NCBI RefSeq assembly: GCF_000382065.1
Contig: NZ_KB907499.1
Coordinates: forward strand, 233,631 to 297,630
Length of the DNA: 64,000 nt
Source of the DNA: Stenotrophomonas hibiscicola ATCC 19867
Lineage (GTDB): Bacteria > Pseudomonadota > Gammaproteobacteria > Xanthomonadales > Xanthomonadaceae
Direction: 5' to 3'
Shown here: positions 41,942 to 51,722 of the stretch, piece after piece
Position numbering within the stretch: the first letter of the stretch is position 1
Layout of the letters: each line of letters starts with the position of its first letter
Notes under the pieces: model-generated
Databases searched by the model: none
What the model was told of the DNA's origin: nothing
The model's input: the letters and a program-made list of their open reading frames with translations, nothing else
Translations under genes and position numbers: made by a program

Positions 41942-41958
41942 GCCAGGGCAACCCTGGC
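41942..41958 (+). other. Leader hairpin just upstream of the mgtL-like ORF
   Basis: GCCAGGG and CCCTGGC flank a CAA loop. The stem ends 17 bases before the Shine-Dalgarno of the leader ORF, so it is in the 5' leader if transcription starts upstream. Confidence 0.45.
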
Positions 41959-41985
41959 TGGCACCCTCCCCTCATGGAGACGCAG

Positions 41986-42075
41986 ATGGACCCCGACCCT
42001 GCTGGGCGCACCGCGCCCCGGATGACCGCTTGTTGCCTGTTCCTGGCGCCTGCCCGCCGGTCCCTGCCTGCCTGA
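41986..42075 (+). CDS. MgtL-like 29-residue leader peptide of the Mg2+ transport operon
   Basis: A 29-codon ORF with a good GGAG six bases before its ATG. The peptide begins M-D-P-D-P-A and is rich in Pro and Arg (PARRSLPA at the end). Enterobacterial MgtL begins M-E-P-D-P; there the acidic/proline N-terminus destabilises translating ribosomes when Mg2+ is low and so switches mgtA on. The ORF lies 43 bases upstream of the first structural gene of an mgtA-mgtC operon, and a hairpin covering the next ribosome site follows it. Position, start motif and composition support a functional leader. There is no homology over the full length. Confidence 0.72.
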   Translation: MDPDPAGRTAPRMTACCLFLAPARRSLPA

Positions 42076-42089
42076 GTGACGGGGGACCG

Positions 42090-42108
42090 CCAGGCGCCGC
42101 CTGCCTGG
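42090..42108 (+). promoter_or_regulatory. Hairpin that overlaps the ribosome site of the 99-residue gene
   Basis: CCAGGC (42090-42095) pairs with GCCTGG (42103-42108) around a seven-base loop. The GGAG of the next gene begins at 42107, so the stem would hide part of it. It lies 15 bases after the leader ORF stop, the place expected for translation-responsive control. Confidence 0.5.
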
Positions 42109-42118
42109 AGATCGCCCC

Positions 42119-42418
42119 ATGTCCTACAAGATCCTCTACATCACCCTGCGCCGCCTGATTGGCGAACGCGATGTTGCCGCCCTGCGCAGCCAGCTGCTGC
42201 AGCACGGCCCGGTCATGTTCGCCCGTTCGCTGTCACTCGGTTCGCCACGCGTGGTGGCCGACGCGCTGTCGCTGCTGCCGATCAGCGAGCGCATCACCGT
42301 GCTGCGCCACCTGCCCTATCCCCTGCGCGATGCAATGAAGCCGCTGTGCATCGGCGGCAGCCAGCGCCTGCACATGCAGCCGTGGTCGCCGGCAGTGCTG
42401 GCGATGCGCCACGCCTGA
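42119..42418 (+). CDS. 99-residue protein of the Mg cassette, MgtE-N-like helices
   Basis: A soluble helical protein. VVADALSLLPISERITVLRHLP recalls the helical repeats of the cytoplasmic MgtE N-domain (which gates MgtE in response to Mg2+). There is no transmembrane segment. It lies between the leader ORF and mgtA, 63 bases from the latter, so it is likely a regulatory or assembly partner. I know no named family. Confidence 0.65.
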   Translation: MSYKILYITLRRLIGERDVAALRSQLLQHGPVMFARSLSLGSPRVVADALSLLPISERITVLRHLPYPLRDAMKPLCIGGSQRLHMQPWSPAVLAMRHA

Positions 42419-42481
42419 TCTGCCGCACCCATTCCGTTCGTGTTCCGGCTGCGGCCGGCTCTGACATTCGAGGAGCGTCCC

Positions 42482-45241
42482 ATGAGCCTGCTCAACGCCT
42501 GGTTCAACGCCTTCCTGCGCAGCCGTCGCGCAGGCAACCTGTTCCGCCGTCGTGCGATGCCCGAGGCCGGGTTTGGCCCGGGCAGCGCCGAAGCGGCGCC
42601 GTTCGCGCTCACCACCGGCCTGGTCACGCTCGCCCAGCAGGACGAAGCCGAGCTGCTGGCCACGCTGGGCTCGCATGCCGATGGCCTCAGTCCGCATGAG
42701 GCCGAGGAGCGACTGGCCACGCTCGGCCCCAATGAGGTGGATCACGAGAAGCCGCTGCCGTGGTGGCGCCACCTGTGGCAGTGCTACCGCAATCCGTTCA
42801 ACCTGCTGCTGACCGTGCTGGCGGCGGTGTCCTGGCTGACCGAGGACATCAAGGCGACGATCGTCATCGGTGCGATGGTGCTGCTGTCCACGCTGATCCG
42901 CTTCGTGCAGGAGGGTCGTTCGAACCGCGCCGCCGAGCGGCTGAAGGCACTGGTCGGCAACACTGCGCGCGTGCTGCGCCGCAATCCCGGTACCGAGGCT
43001 GCGGATGTGGCAGACCAGTACTTCGGCGCGCGCCTGCACAGCCGTCGCCCTGCACGCCTGCTGGACCTGCCGATCCGTGAACTGGTGCCCGGCGACCACG
43101 TCGTGCTGTCGGCAGGCGACATGATTCCGGCCGATTGCCGCGTGCTGAACGCCAAGGACCTGTTCGTGGCGCAGGCGGCGATGACCGGCGAGTCGCTGCC
43201 GGTGGAGAAATTCGCGCACCCGGGCGATGGCCTGGCCGGCCTGCTGGAACAGCACAACCTGCTGTTCATGGGTACCAACGTGGTGTCCGGTACGGCCACC
43301 GCCATTGTGCTGGCCACCGGTAACCGCACCTACTTCGGCACCCTGGCCCAGCGCAGCACCGCCACCGACCGTGCGCCCACCGCGTTCCAAGCCGGCGTCA
43401 ACAGTGTCAGCTGGCTGCTGATCCGCTTCGCGCTGGTGATGGTGCCGTTCGTGCTGCTGATCAACGGCTGGACCAAGGGCGACTGGACCGAGGCGTTCCT
43501 GTTCGCGCTGTCGGTGGCGGTGGGCTTGACGCCGGAAATGCTGCCGATGATCGTCACCTCCACCCTGGCCAAGGGTGCGGTGCTACTGTCGCGGCGCAAG
43601 GTGATCGTCAAGCGCCTGGATGCCATCCAGAACTTCGGCGCGATGGACGTGCTTTGCACCGACAAGACCGGCACTCTCACCCAGGACAGGATCGCGCTGG
43701 AGCGCCACACTGATGTGTTCGGCCACGATTCGGAAGACGTACTGAAGTTCGCTTACCTCAACAGCCACTTCCAGACCGGGCTGATCAACCTGCTGGACCG
43801 CGCGGTGCTGGAGCACGTGGAGCTGCAGAGTTCGCTGCGGCTGTCGCAGGACTACCACAAGGTGGATGAGATCCCGTTCGACTTCGAGCGCCGCCGCATG
43901 TCGGTGGTGGTCTCCGAGCGCGAGGACCACCACGAGCTGATCTGCAAGGGGGCGGTAGAAGAGATGCTGGCAGTCTGCATCACCGTGCGTGAAAACGGCC
44001 AGGACATGCCGCTGGACGAGCGTCGCCTGGCGCGGGTGCGGCAGACCACCGAGGAACTGAACGAACAGGGCCTGCGCGTGGTGGCGGTGGCGATGAAGGA
44101 GACCGCCGCAAGCCAGACCACCTATTCGCAGGCCGACGAATGTGGCCTGACCCTGTTCGGCTACGTCGGCTTCCTGGACCCGCCGAAGGAATCGGCAGCG
44201 CAGGCGCTGCAGGCGCTGGCCGCGCATGGCGTGGAGGTCAAGGTGTTCACCGGCGACAACGAACTGGTGACCGCCCGTGTCTGCGCACAGGTGGGGCTGG
44301 ACGCGGACACCATACTGACCGGCCCGCAGATCGAGCGCATGGATGATGGCGCGCTGTCGCGGGCGCTGCACCACCATCGCGTGTTTGCCCGGCTGACGCC
44401 GCTGCACAAGGAGCGGCTGGTACGCGAGCTGCGTGCGCAGGGCAAGGTGGTCGGCTTCCTCGGCGACGGCATCAACGATGCACCGGCGCTGCGCGCGGCC
44501 GACATCGGCATCAGCGTGGACAGCGCGGTGGACATCGCCAAGGAGGCGGCCGACATCATCCTGCTGGAAAAGAACCTGATGGTTCTGGAGGAAGGTGTCA
44601 TCCAGGGCCGGCGCACGTTCAACAACATGCTGAAGTACATCCGCATGACCGCCAGCTCCAACTTCGGCAACGTGTTCTCGGTGCTGGTAGCCTCGGCCTT
44701 CCTGCCGTTCCTGCCGATGCTGCCGCTGCAGCTGCTGGTGCAGAACCTGCTGTACGACATCTCGCAGATCGCCATTCCGTTCGACAACGTGGACGAGGAA
44801 CTGGTGCGCAAGCCGCTGAAGTGGAACCCGGCGGACATCGGCCGCTTCATGGTGTTCTTCGGGCCGATCAGCTCGATCTTCGACCTGACCTGCTTCGCGC
44901 TGATGTGGTACGTGTTCGATGCGCGCACCGCCGGCGACCAGAGCCTGTTCCAGTCCGGCTGGTTCGTGGTCGGCCTGCTGACCCAGACCCTGATCGTGCA
45001 CATGATCCGTACGCCGAAGGTGCCGTTCCTGCAGAGCATCGCCGCGCCGCCACTGCTGCTGATGACCGGCCTGATCATGGCCATTGGCGTGGCCCTGCCG
45101 ATGAGCCCGCTGGCCGGCTACTTCAAGCTGCAGGCGCTGCCGGCCGGCTACTGGCCGTTCCTGGTGGCGATCCTGTTCGGCTATGCGGTGCTGACCACCG
45201 CGCTGAAGAAGTTCTACATCCGCCGGTACGGCTGGCAGTAA
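42482..45241 (+). CDS. mgtA: Magnesium-translocating P-type ATPase
   Basis: A 919-residue P3B-type ATPase that imports Mg2+. Phosphorylation site DKTGTLT with Asp394; TGES in the actuator domain; P-domain hinge GDGINDAPALR; ten transmembrane helices expected, with QLLVQNLLYDISQIAIPFD near TM6. The N-terminus has the basic stretch (RSRRAGNLFRRR) of MgtA, which may contact acidic lipids. ATG 42482 follows GAGGAG; the longer frame from 42440 is not supported. It is followed by mgtC after 30 bases. Confidence 0.95.
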   Translation: MSLLNAWFNAFLRSRRAGNLFRRRAMPEAGFGPGSAEAAPFALTTGLVTLAQQDEAELLATLGSHADGLSPHEAEERLATLGPNEVDHEKPLPWWRHLWQCYRNPFNLLLTVLAAVSWLTEDIKATIVIGAMVLLSTLIRFVQEGRSNRAAERLKALVGNTARVLRRNPGTEAADVADQYFGARLHSRRPARLLDLPIRELVPGDHVVLSAGDMIPADCRVLNAKDLFVAQAAMTGESLPVEKFAHPGDGLAGLLEQHNLLFMGTNVVSGTATAIVLATGNRTYFGTLAQRSTATDRAPTAFQAGVNSVSWLLIRFALVMVPFVLLINGWTKGDWTEAFLFALSVAVGLTPEMLPMIVTSTLAKGAVLLSRRKVIVKRLDAIQNFGAMDVLCTDKTGTLTQDRIALERHTDVFGHDSEDVLKFAYLNSHFQTGLINLLDRAVLEHVELQSSLRLSQDYHKVDEIPFDFERRRMSVVVSEREDHHELICKGAVEEMLAVCITVRENGQDMPLDERRLARVRQTTEELNEQGLRVVAVAMKETAASQTTYSQADECGLTLFGYVGFLDPPKESAAQALQALAAHGVEVKVFTGDNELVTARVCAQVGLDADTILTGPQIERMDDGALSRALHHHRVFARLTPLHKERLVRELRAQGKVVGFLGDGINDAPALRAADIGISVDSAVDIAKEAADIILLEKNLMVLEEGVIQGRRTFNNMLKYIRMTASSNFGNVFSVLVASAFLPFLPMLPLQLLVQNLLYDISQIAIPFDNVDEELVRKPLKWNPADIGRFMVFFGPISSIFDLTCFALMWYVFDARTAGDQSLFQSGWFVVGLLTQTLIVHMIRTPKVPFLQSIAAPPLLLMTGLIMAIGVALPMSPLAGYFKLQALPAGYWPFLVAILFGYAVLTTALKKFYIRRYGWQ

Positions 45242-45271
45242 ACGCCCGCCGCTTGTCCAGGGAGAAACACA

Positions 45272-46009
45272 ATGGACATCAATCCGAACCTGCCGGCGTT
45301 CAACGCCGGCGCAACCCTGAGTTCGCTGATCAGCCTGTCGGTGGCGTTCGTGCTGGGCACGGCCATCGGCCTGGAACGGCAACTGCGCCAACGCACCGCC
45401 GGCCTGCGTACCAACACGCTGGTGGCGGTGGGAGCGGCGGTGTTCGTCGATCTGGCCGTGCGCTTCCATGACCTGTACGGTGGTTCACCCTCGCCGCTGC
45501 ATGTGGTGGCCTATGTGATCTCCGGCGTCGGCTTCCTCGGCGCCGGCGCGATCATGAAGGACGGCGCCCAGGTGTCCGGCCTGAACACCGCCGCCACCCT
45601 GTGGGGCTCGGCGGCGGTGGGTGCGTGTGCCGGTATCAAGCTGCTGCCCGAAGCGGTGCTGGCGGCAGTGTTCGTGCTGGCCGCCAACACCCTGCTGCGG
45701 CCGGTGGTGAACCGCATCCAGCGGCAGCCGCTGCCGGAAGCGTTCAGCGAGGCGACCTATGCGATCAACGTGGTCTGCCAGCGCGAGCAGCAGGCCGAGG
45801 TACTGGACCGGTTGTTGCTGCTGCTTGAGCAGGCGCAGTACCCGGTGCGCGCGGTGGACCAGCGGCCATTCGGCGAGCGTGACGTGGAGATCGAAGCGGT
45901 GCTGTATGCCACCACGGTGGATGCCGGTGAGCTCGATGCCGTGCTGGCCACGCTGGCGACCACGCCCGGCGTACTGCAGGGCTTCTGGAACGCCAGCCTT
46001 GAGGAGTAG
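45272..46009 (+). CDS. mgtC: MgtC/SapB-family membrane protein
   Basis: A 245-residue inner-membrane protein: four to five transmembrane helices (about 18-150) with the family motif GTAIGLERQLRQRTAGLRTNTLVAVGAA and a C-terminal ACT-like domain (about 165-240). MgtC proteins are induced in low Mg2+, inhibit F-type ATP synthase and help survival in macrophages in several pathogens. It ends the mgt cassette with a GGGAGAAA ribosome site. Confidence 0.92.
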   Translation: MDINPNLPAFNAGATLSSLISLSVAFVLGTAIGLERQLRQRTAGLRTNTLVAVGAAVFVDLAVRFHDLYGGSPSPLHVVAYVISGVGFLGAGAIMKDGAQVSGLNTAATLWGSAAVGACAGIKLLPEAVLAAVFVLAANTLLRPVVNRIQRQPLPEAFSEATYAINVVCQREQQAEVLDRLLLLLEQAQYPVRAVDQRPFGERDVEIEAVLYATTVDAGELDAVLATLATTPGVLQGFWNASLEE

Positions 46010-46200
46010 TGCCGGCCGCCGGCCGGCAACCCCATGATCCCCGGACGCACCGTGCATCGCTTTGGTGGGTGCCGACCGTTGGTCGGCACAAACCCTCATC
46101 GCCCCCGCCATTCAATTGCTGTGCCGACCAACGGTCGGCACCTACCAGGAGTCGGCACCCACCGCACGAGAGCACGCCGACCAAGGTCGGCATCCAACGG
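46007..46200. repeat. Cluster of four SMAG-type palindromes
   Basis: GTAGTGCCGGCCGCCGGCCGGCA at 46007 is followed by GTGCCGACCGTTGGTCGGCAC near 46066, GTGCCGACCAACGGTCGGCAC near 46120 and a degenerate GCCGACCAAGGTCGGC near 46178. They separate mgtC from the histidine kinase gene and probably hold the transcript end. Confidence 0.8.
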
Positions 46201-46244
46201 TGATGGCTTTGCTATCCTTTTCCCCCACACCAGGGAGCTCCCCG

Positions 46245-47300
46245 ATGCCATCGCTGTCGCCCCGCCGCCCGCTGGTGCTGCTGGCCCTGATCGTCGTGAT
46301 GGCGGCGATCTTCCTGATCGACACCGTCACCGATTATGCGGTTGCCGCGGCCTGCTTCTATGCAGCGGTCATCCTTGCGGCGTCGCGCGTGCTGGGCGCG
46401 CGCGGGCTGATCACCCTGGCCATCGCCTGCATCGCGCTGACGGGGTTGAGCTTCTTCCTGACCCGCTTCGGCACCTACCGCATCGGCCTGGTCAACTCGG
46501 TGATCGGCATGCTGGTGATCGGCATCACCACCTATCTCGCTCTGAACATGGAAGCGGCCAAGGCCGCAGTGCAGGAAGCGCAGGGCCGCCTGCTGCGGGT
46601 GGCACGCGCGTCCACCGTAGGCGAGCTCACCACCTCCATCGCCCATGAAGTCAACCAGCCACTGGCCGCAATCGCCAGCAGCGCCGAAGCCTGCCAACGC
46701 TGGCTGGCGCAGGACCCGCCGAACGTGGACAAGGCCCGGCAGACCGTGGCCCGCATCCTCGCCGACGCGCACCGCGCCGGTGACGTGATCGCCCGCATCC
46801 GCGGCCTGACCCAGGGCGCGGCACCGGAACGACGCGCCTTCGACCTGAACCAGGCGGTGGAGGAAATGCTGGCGCTGTCGCGCAGCGAACTGAACCGGCA
46901 TGGCGTGGCCGTAGCCCTGCTGCTGGACCCCGACCTGCCACAGGTACACGCCGACCGCGTGCAGGTGCAGCAGGTGATCGGCAACCTGATCCTCAATGCA
47001 GTGGATGCAATGGAAGCCATACCCGCAGGCGACCGGCGTCTGTCGCTGCTGACCCGGCGCGACGGCCAGCGTGTCAGCCTCAGCGTACGCGACCGTGGCG
47101 TCGGCCTGCCCGCCGACCATCCCGAACGCGTCTTCGATGCGTTCTGGACCACCAAGTCACACGGGCTGGGCCTGGGCCTCAGCCTGAGCCGTTCGATGAT
47201 CGAAGCCAACGACGGCCAGATCCGCGCCGAACGGCCGGCAGGCGGCGGTGCCTGCTTCGTGTTCGACCTGCCCATCGTCACGGATGCCCAACATGCGTAG
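46245..47300 (+). CDS. Membrane sensor histidine kinase (FixL/DctB-like)
   Basis: A 351-residue kinase with four to five transmembrane helices in the first 105 residues, a DHp domain with the phospho-acceptor His134 in SIAHEVNQPLAAIASSAEA, and an HATPase (N box NLILNAVDAM; G boxes RDRGVGLP, GLGLGLSLSRSM). No periplasmic sensor domain is present. GGGAG precedes ATG 46245. It overlaps the response regulator gene and they form a two-component pair. Confidence 0.92.
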   Translation: MPSLSPRRPLVLLALIVVMAAIFLIDTVTDYAVAAACFYAAVILAASRVLGARGLITLAIACIALTGLSFFLTRFGTYRIGLVNSVIGMLVIGITTYLALNMEAAKAAVQEAQGRLLRVARASTVGELTTSIAHEVNQPLAAIASSAEACQRWLAQDPPNVDKARQTVARILADAHRAGDVIARIRGLTQGAAPERRAFDLNQAVEEMLALSRSELNRHGVAVALLLDPDLPQVHADRVQVQQVIGNLILNAVDAMEAIPAGDRRLSLLTRRDGQRVSLSVRDRGVGLPADHPERVFDAFWTTKSHGLGLGLSLSRSMIEANDGQIRAERPAGGGACFVFDLPIVTDAQHA

Positions 47301-47934
47301 GCCCGCTACCCCTGCCGTCGATCCGGCACCCATCGTGTATGTGGTCGACGACGATCCGTCGGTGCGCGCGGCGCTGGAAGACCTGCTGGCATCGATGGGC
47401 TTGCGGGTGCACGCCTTTGCATCCACCCAGGCGTTCCTTGAACACGACCTGGTAGACGCACCGGCCTGCCTGGTGCTGGACGTGCGCATGCCCGGCCAGA
47501 GCGGCCTGGAATTCCATCGCACGATGAGCAGCCAGGGCCTGCAGCTGCCGGTGGTGTTCATCACCGGCCACGGCGACATCGCGATGGGCGTCAACGCGAT
47601 CAAGGACGGCGCCATCGAATTCCTGACCAAGCCCTTCCGTGACCAGGAACTGCTCGATGCCATCCACAGGGGCATCGAGATCGACCGCCAGCGCCGCCGC
47701 GACGGCGACGTGCTGGGCGCCCTGCAGCAGCGCTGGGATTCATTGAGCGCGGGCGAGCGCGAGGTGGTCGATGGCGTGGTGCGCGGCCGCCTCAACAAGC
47801 AGATCGCCGCTGACCTCGGGGTCAGCGAGATCACGGTCAAGGTGCGTCGTGCGCAGGTGATGCGCAAGATGGGCGCGCGCACCCTGGTTGACCTGGTACG
47901 CATGTACGACCGCCTGCAGGCGGGGACGCCATGA
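47284..47934 (+). CDS. FixJ-type response regulator (LuxR HTH)
   Basis: A 216-residue regulator: receiver domain (about 17-130) with phosphorylation site Asp66 (LVLDVRMPGQSG), Lys in FLTKPF, and a C-terminal LuxR-type helix-turn-helix (LNKQIAADLGVSEITVKVRRAQVMRKM). The kinase stop lies inside its first codons; ATG 47293 is an alternative. Its C-terminal ATGA overlap couples it to the DUF1697 gene. Confidence 0.92.
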   Translation: MPNMRRPATPAVDPAPIVYVVDDDPSVRAALEDLLASMGLRVHAFASTQAFLEHDLVDAPACLVLDVRMPGQSGLEFHRTMSSQGLQLPVVFITGHGDIAMGVNAIKDGAIEFLTKPFRDQELLDAIHRGIEIDRQRRRDGDVLGALQQRWDSLSAGEREVVDGVVRGRLNKQIAADLGVSEITVKVRRAQVMRKMGARTLVDLVRMYDRLQAGTP

Positions 47935-48446
47935 ACGCCTACGTCGCCTTGCTGCGCGCGGTCAACGTCGGCGGCACCGGCAAGCTGCCGATGCGCGAAC
48001 TGGTGGCGATGTGCGAGGACGCAGGCTTCGCCGATGTCCGCACCTACATCGCCAGCGGCAACGTGGTGTTCCGCAGCTCGCTCGACGAGGCGGGCGTGCG
48101 CCAGGCCCTCGGCGAGCGGCTCAAGGTCTATGCTGGCAAGCCGGTGGGCGTGCTGGTGCGCTCGGCCAGCGAGATCGCCGGCGTGGTGGCGCGCAATCCA
48201 TTTCCGCAGGCGGCCGGCAACCGTGTGGTCGCCCTGTTCCTCGACGGCAGCCTGCCCGCCGATCCGCTCGACGGCGTGACCGGCCTGCGCGACGAACAGC
48301 TCGCACTCGGCACGCGCGAGATCTTCATCCATTACGGAGACGGCATGGCCGGCTCGCGCCTGCGGATGCCCTATGCCCAGCAAGGCACTGCCCGCAACAT
48401 GAACACGGTGGGCAAGCTTGCCGCGATGGCCGCCGCGCTGGCCTAG
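47931..48446 (+). CDS. DUF1697-family protein
   Basis: A 171-residue soluble protein of the DUF1697 family: MNAYVALLRAVNVGGTGKLPM, ADVRTYIASGNVVF and RNMNTVGKLAAM near the C-end. The function is unknown. It starts by ATGA overlap with the response regulator gene, so it is translated with the two-component pair. Confidence 0.88.
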   Translation: MNAYVALLRAVNVGGTGKLPMRELVAMCEDAGFADVRTYIASGNVVFRSSLDEAGVRQALGERLKVYAGKPVGVLVRSASEIAGVVARNPFPQAAGNRVVALFLDGSLPADPLDGVTGLRDEQLALGTREIFIHYGDGMAGSRLRMPYAQQGTARNMNTVGKLAAMAAALA

Positions 48447-48547
48447 CCTGCCAGCACTTCTTGTGCAGCGGTGCTGAAGTCGAGTGTCAATCGACTGCTC
48501 AGCGCTTGCGCTCGATGGCGGCTGGAGCGCTTTGCTGACGCAACGGA

Positions 48548-49720
48548 TCACGCCCGCTGCAGGCGACGCTTCAACCGCGTATCCATCAACCCCACGGCCA
48601 GCAGCACCGCACTGGTCAGCCAACCGGCGGCCAGCAGATGGCTGTGCGGCAAGACCGCGCCCAACACGACCAGCGCCATGGCACCGAACAGATGCGAATA
48701 CGGGGCGCGCCCGTACACAACGCGCTTGTAGAGGGCGCTGCCAAGCAGGTAGATCAACGGCCCGGCGGCCAGCACCGCTGCATATACCGGCGTCACCGCC
48801 GCTTCCGGGTGATCCATCACCAGGTCGTTGCCCACCGCGGTGGCGATGATGCCGGCGATCAGCAATGCATGCACATAATGGAAGTTGGCCCCCATCCGTC
48901 CAGGGTCTTCCGCGTGGGTGATGGCCTCTGTGGCATCGTGGCTGGAGATGCCAAAGTACAGCCACCACATCGCAATCGTGCCGGCGAAGGTGGCCAGCAC
49001 CGCCGATACCACTTCAAGGCCCCAGTGCTCGACGTCGCTGAGCACACCCCCGGTGGCCAGCAACGTCTCACCCAGTGCGACGATGACGAACAGCTGGCAG
49101 CGTTCGGCCAGGTGACCCCCCTCAATGGTCCAGTCGCGAGTGTGCGAACGACCCATGCCCGGGAACGCGAAGCCAAACATCGGCGAGATGTATTCGCAGG
49201 CCACCGCCATCGCCCACAGTGCCAGCCGCAGGTGGCCCTCGGCCGCCGCGCCGGCCAGCCAGAAGCAGGCCGACACGCTGACCCAGGCCAGCATGCGGCG
49301 GAAGTTCGGCGCCAACGGATGGTTACGGCCGACCTCCAGCAACACGAACGCGGTGCGTCCGACCTGCATCGTGGCGTACGCCCCGGCGAAGATCCACGCA
49401 CGATCGGCGAATGCCTCGGGAATGGACGAGGACATCAACAACGCCAGCAGCATGGTGGCGAACATCAGGCCCCGGATGCGCGGCGCCTCCGGGTCGAACC
49501 AGTTGCTGACCCAGCACGCGTATTGCCAGCCGAGCCAGACCGCGAACCACAGCACCAGGGTCTGCAGCACGCCGGCCAGGTCCAGGTGATGCAGCAGATG
49601 GTGGCTGAGCTGGGTGACCGCGAACACGTAGACCAGGTCGAAGAACAGTTCTTCGTAGGTCACGCGGGCATGATGGCCATCGCGGTGGCGCAGCGCGGGC
49701 AGGCGCAGTCGGGTACTCAT
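48548..49720 (-). CDS. Low temperature requirement protein A (LtrA) family
   Basis: A 390-residue protein with ten to twelve predicted helices. VTYEELFFDLVYVFAVTQLSHHLL at 20-43 is the LtrA signature, followed by WQYACWVSNWFDPE and the HAEDPGRMGANFHYVHALLIAG block. LtrA was linked to growth of Listeria at low temperature, but its activity is unknown. It follows the small membrane gene by nine bases with an AAGGAG site. Confidence 0.9.
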   Translation of the reverse strand: MSTRLRLPALRHRDGHHARVTYEELFFDLVYVFAVTQLSHHLLHHLDLAGVLQTLVLWFAVWLGWQYACWVSNWFDPEAPRIRGLMFATMLLALLMSSSIPEAFADRAWIFAGAYATMQVGRTAFVLLEVGRNHPLAPNFRRMLAWVSVSACFWLAGAAAEGHLRLALWAMAVACEYISPMFGFAFPGMGRSHTRDWTIEGGHLAERCQLFVIVALGETLLATGGVLSDVEHWGLEVVSAVLATFAGTIAMWWLYFGISSHDATEAITHAEDPGRMGANFHYVHALLIAGIIATAVGNDLVMDHPEAAVTPVYAAVLAAGPLIYLLGSALYKRVVYGRAPYSHLFGAMALVVLGAVLPHSHLLAAGWLTSAVLLAVGLMDTRLKRRLQRA

Positions 49721-49729
49721 GCAACTCCT

Positions 49730-49996
49730 TCAGCGCGCCAGGCGCCAGTACAGGAAACCGGCCAGCAGCGCCGGCACGGCGAACACCAGCAGCAGGATCG
49801 GCAGCTCTTCGCGTACTGCGTAACCGGCCCTGCTGACCCCCACCCACATGTTGGCCACGGCCACCAGCAGCCAGGTGGCGATGAAGGCGATCAGCGCCGT
49901 GGGCAGCTGCGAGGTGCCCACGCTCCAGAGGCGGCCAAACAGCAGGAACACCCCTAGCAGGAGCACGCCACCCAGCATCACCATGAGCACATGCAT
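49730..49996 (-). CDS. Small three-helix membrane protein upstream of ltrA
   Basis: An 88-residue membrane protein (helices about 4-22, 29-50 and 65-85). ATG 49996 is preceded by GGAGG; the longer frame is unsupported. Nine bases separate it from ltrA, so they are an operon. No family recognised. Confidence 0.78.
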   Translation of the reverse strand: MHVLMVMLGGVLLLGVFLLFGRLWSVGTSQLPTALIAFIATWLLVAVANMWVGVSRAGYAVREELPILLLVFAVPALLAGFLYWRLAR

Positions 49997-50052
49997 GGTC
50001 CACCTCCTTGAGCCTGAAAGCAGGCTAGCCCCGGCCGATTCTGCGCTCCAGC

Positions 50053-50079
50053 CTGTGGAGATGGATTCACAATCCACAG
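50053..50079. promoter_or_regulatory. Inverted repeat in the blaL1 upstream region
   Basis: CTGTGGA (50053-50059) and TCCACAG (50073-50079) flank 13 bases. It lies 120 bases before blaL1 in the divergent gap. Whether it serves a known beta-lactamase regulator (AmpR) cannot be decided here. Confidence 0.35.
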
Positions 50080-50166
50080 CAAGCGAACAATCCCTGCATC
50101 GACTGCGGCGGAGCTTATGGCAGCCATGAATTATTCGCGAAACGGCCGGCGCGGCCCGCGTGCTAG

Positions 50167-51069
<903 letters not shown>

Positions 51070-51072
51070 TCC

Positions 51073-51135
51073 TGTAGAGCCGAGCCCATGCTCAGCTTGC
51101 CGGCCAAACACAGCCGAGCATAGGCTCGGCTCTAC
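51073..51135. repeat. Head-to-head SMAG-type palindrome pair after blaL1
   Basis: GTAGAGCCGAGCCCATGCTC is followed by an inverted copy GAGCATAGGCTCGGCTCTAC. Together they form a long hairpin after blaL1. Confidence 0.75.
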
Positions 51136-51185
51136 ACAAGACGCGTCGGAGAGTGCCGGTCAGGACGACCGGCACCCTCCGTCCA

Positions 51186-51722
51186 TCAGCCGCCCTGGCC
51201 GTGCTGGGCAAACGGCTCGGTGCTGCCGTCGGTGCGCACCAGCTCGACGGTGTACGGCTGCACGTAGCCGTCCGGCATTTCCATGCCCGGCGAACCGGCT
51301 GGCATGCCGGGCAGCACCAGCCCGCGCGCGGCCGGGCGTTCGGCCAGCAGGCGCTTGATGTCCTCGGCCGGGATGTGACCCTCGACCACGTAACCGCCGA
51401 TCTCGGCGGTATGGCAAGAGGCCTTGCCGACCGGCACGCCCAGGCGGACCTTGATTGGATTCATGTCATCGGTGTCGCGCACATCGACCTGGAAGCCGGC
51501 GGCCTTCAGGTGGTCGACCCAGATGCCGCAGCAACCGCAGCTGGCGGTCTTGTGCACGATGGCGACCGGCAAGGCTGGATCGATCTTGGCCGGGCTGGCC
51601 TGGGCCGGTGCCGGTGCTTCGCTGGCGACCGGTGCCGCGGAGGATTCTTCGGCGGCACGAGCGCAGGCGGTCGTGGCCAGCACGGTGCCCAGCAGCAGGC
51701 CGAGGGAAAGAGTACGGTTCAT
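51186..51722 (-). CDS. DUF411-family copper-linked lipoprotein
   Basis: A 178-residue exported protein with a lipobox-like signal (LATTACA, Cys20). The DUF411 core has TASCGCCGIWVDHLKAAGF (thiol metal site), IPAEDIKRLLAERP and a C-terminal PYTVELVRTDG. DUF411 proteins cluster with copper and silver resistance genes. The Cys-rich gene upstream on the same strand suggests a small copper-response operon. An AAGGAA site precedes ATG 51722. Confidence 0.85.
   Translation of the reverse strand: MNRTLSLGLLLGTVLATTACARAAEESSAAPVASEAPAPAQASPAKIDPALPVAIVHKTASCGCCGIWVDHLKAAGFQVDVRDTDDMNPIKVRLGVPVGKASCHTAEIGGYVVEGHIPAEDIKRLLAERPAARGLVLPGMPAGSPGMEMPDGYVQPYTVELVRTDGSTEPFAQHGQGG

Noticed and set aside
43583..45469. 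A 628-codon open frame opposite mgtA
   Set aside because: Antisense shadow of a clear P-type ATPase; low-complexity Gln/His/Arg composition and no motif.
47157..48968. A 603-codon minus-strand frame opposite the two-component and DUF1697 genes
   Set aside because: Spans three well-supported sense genes; no domain.
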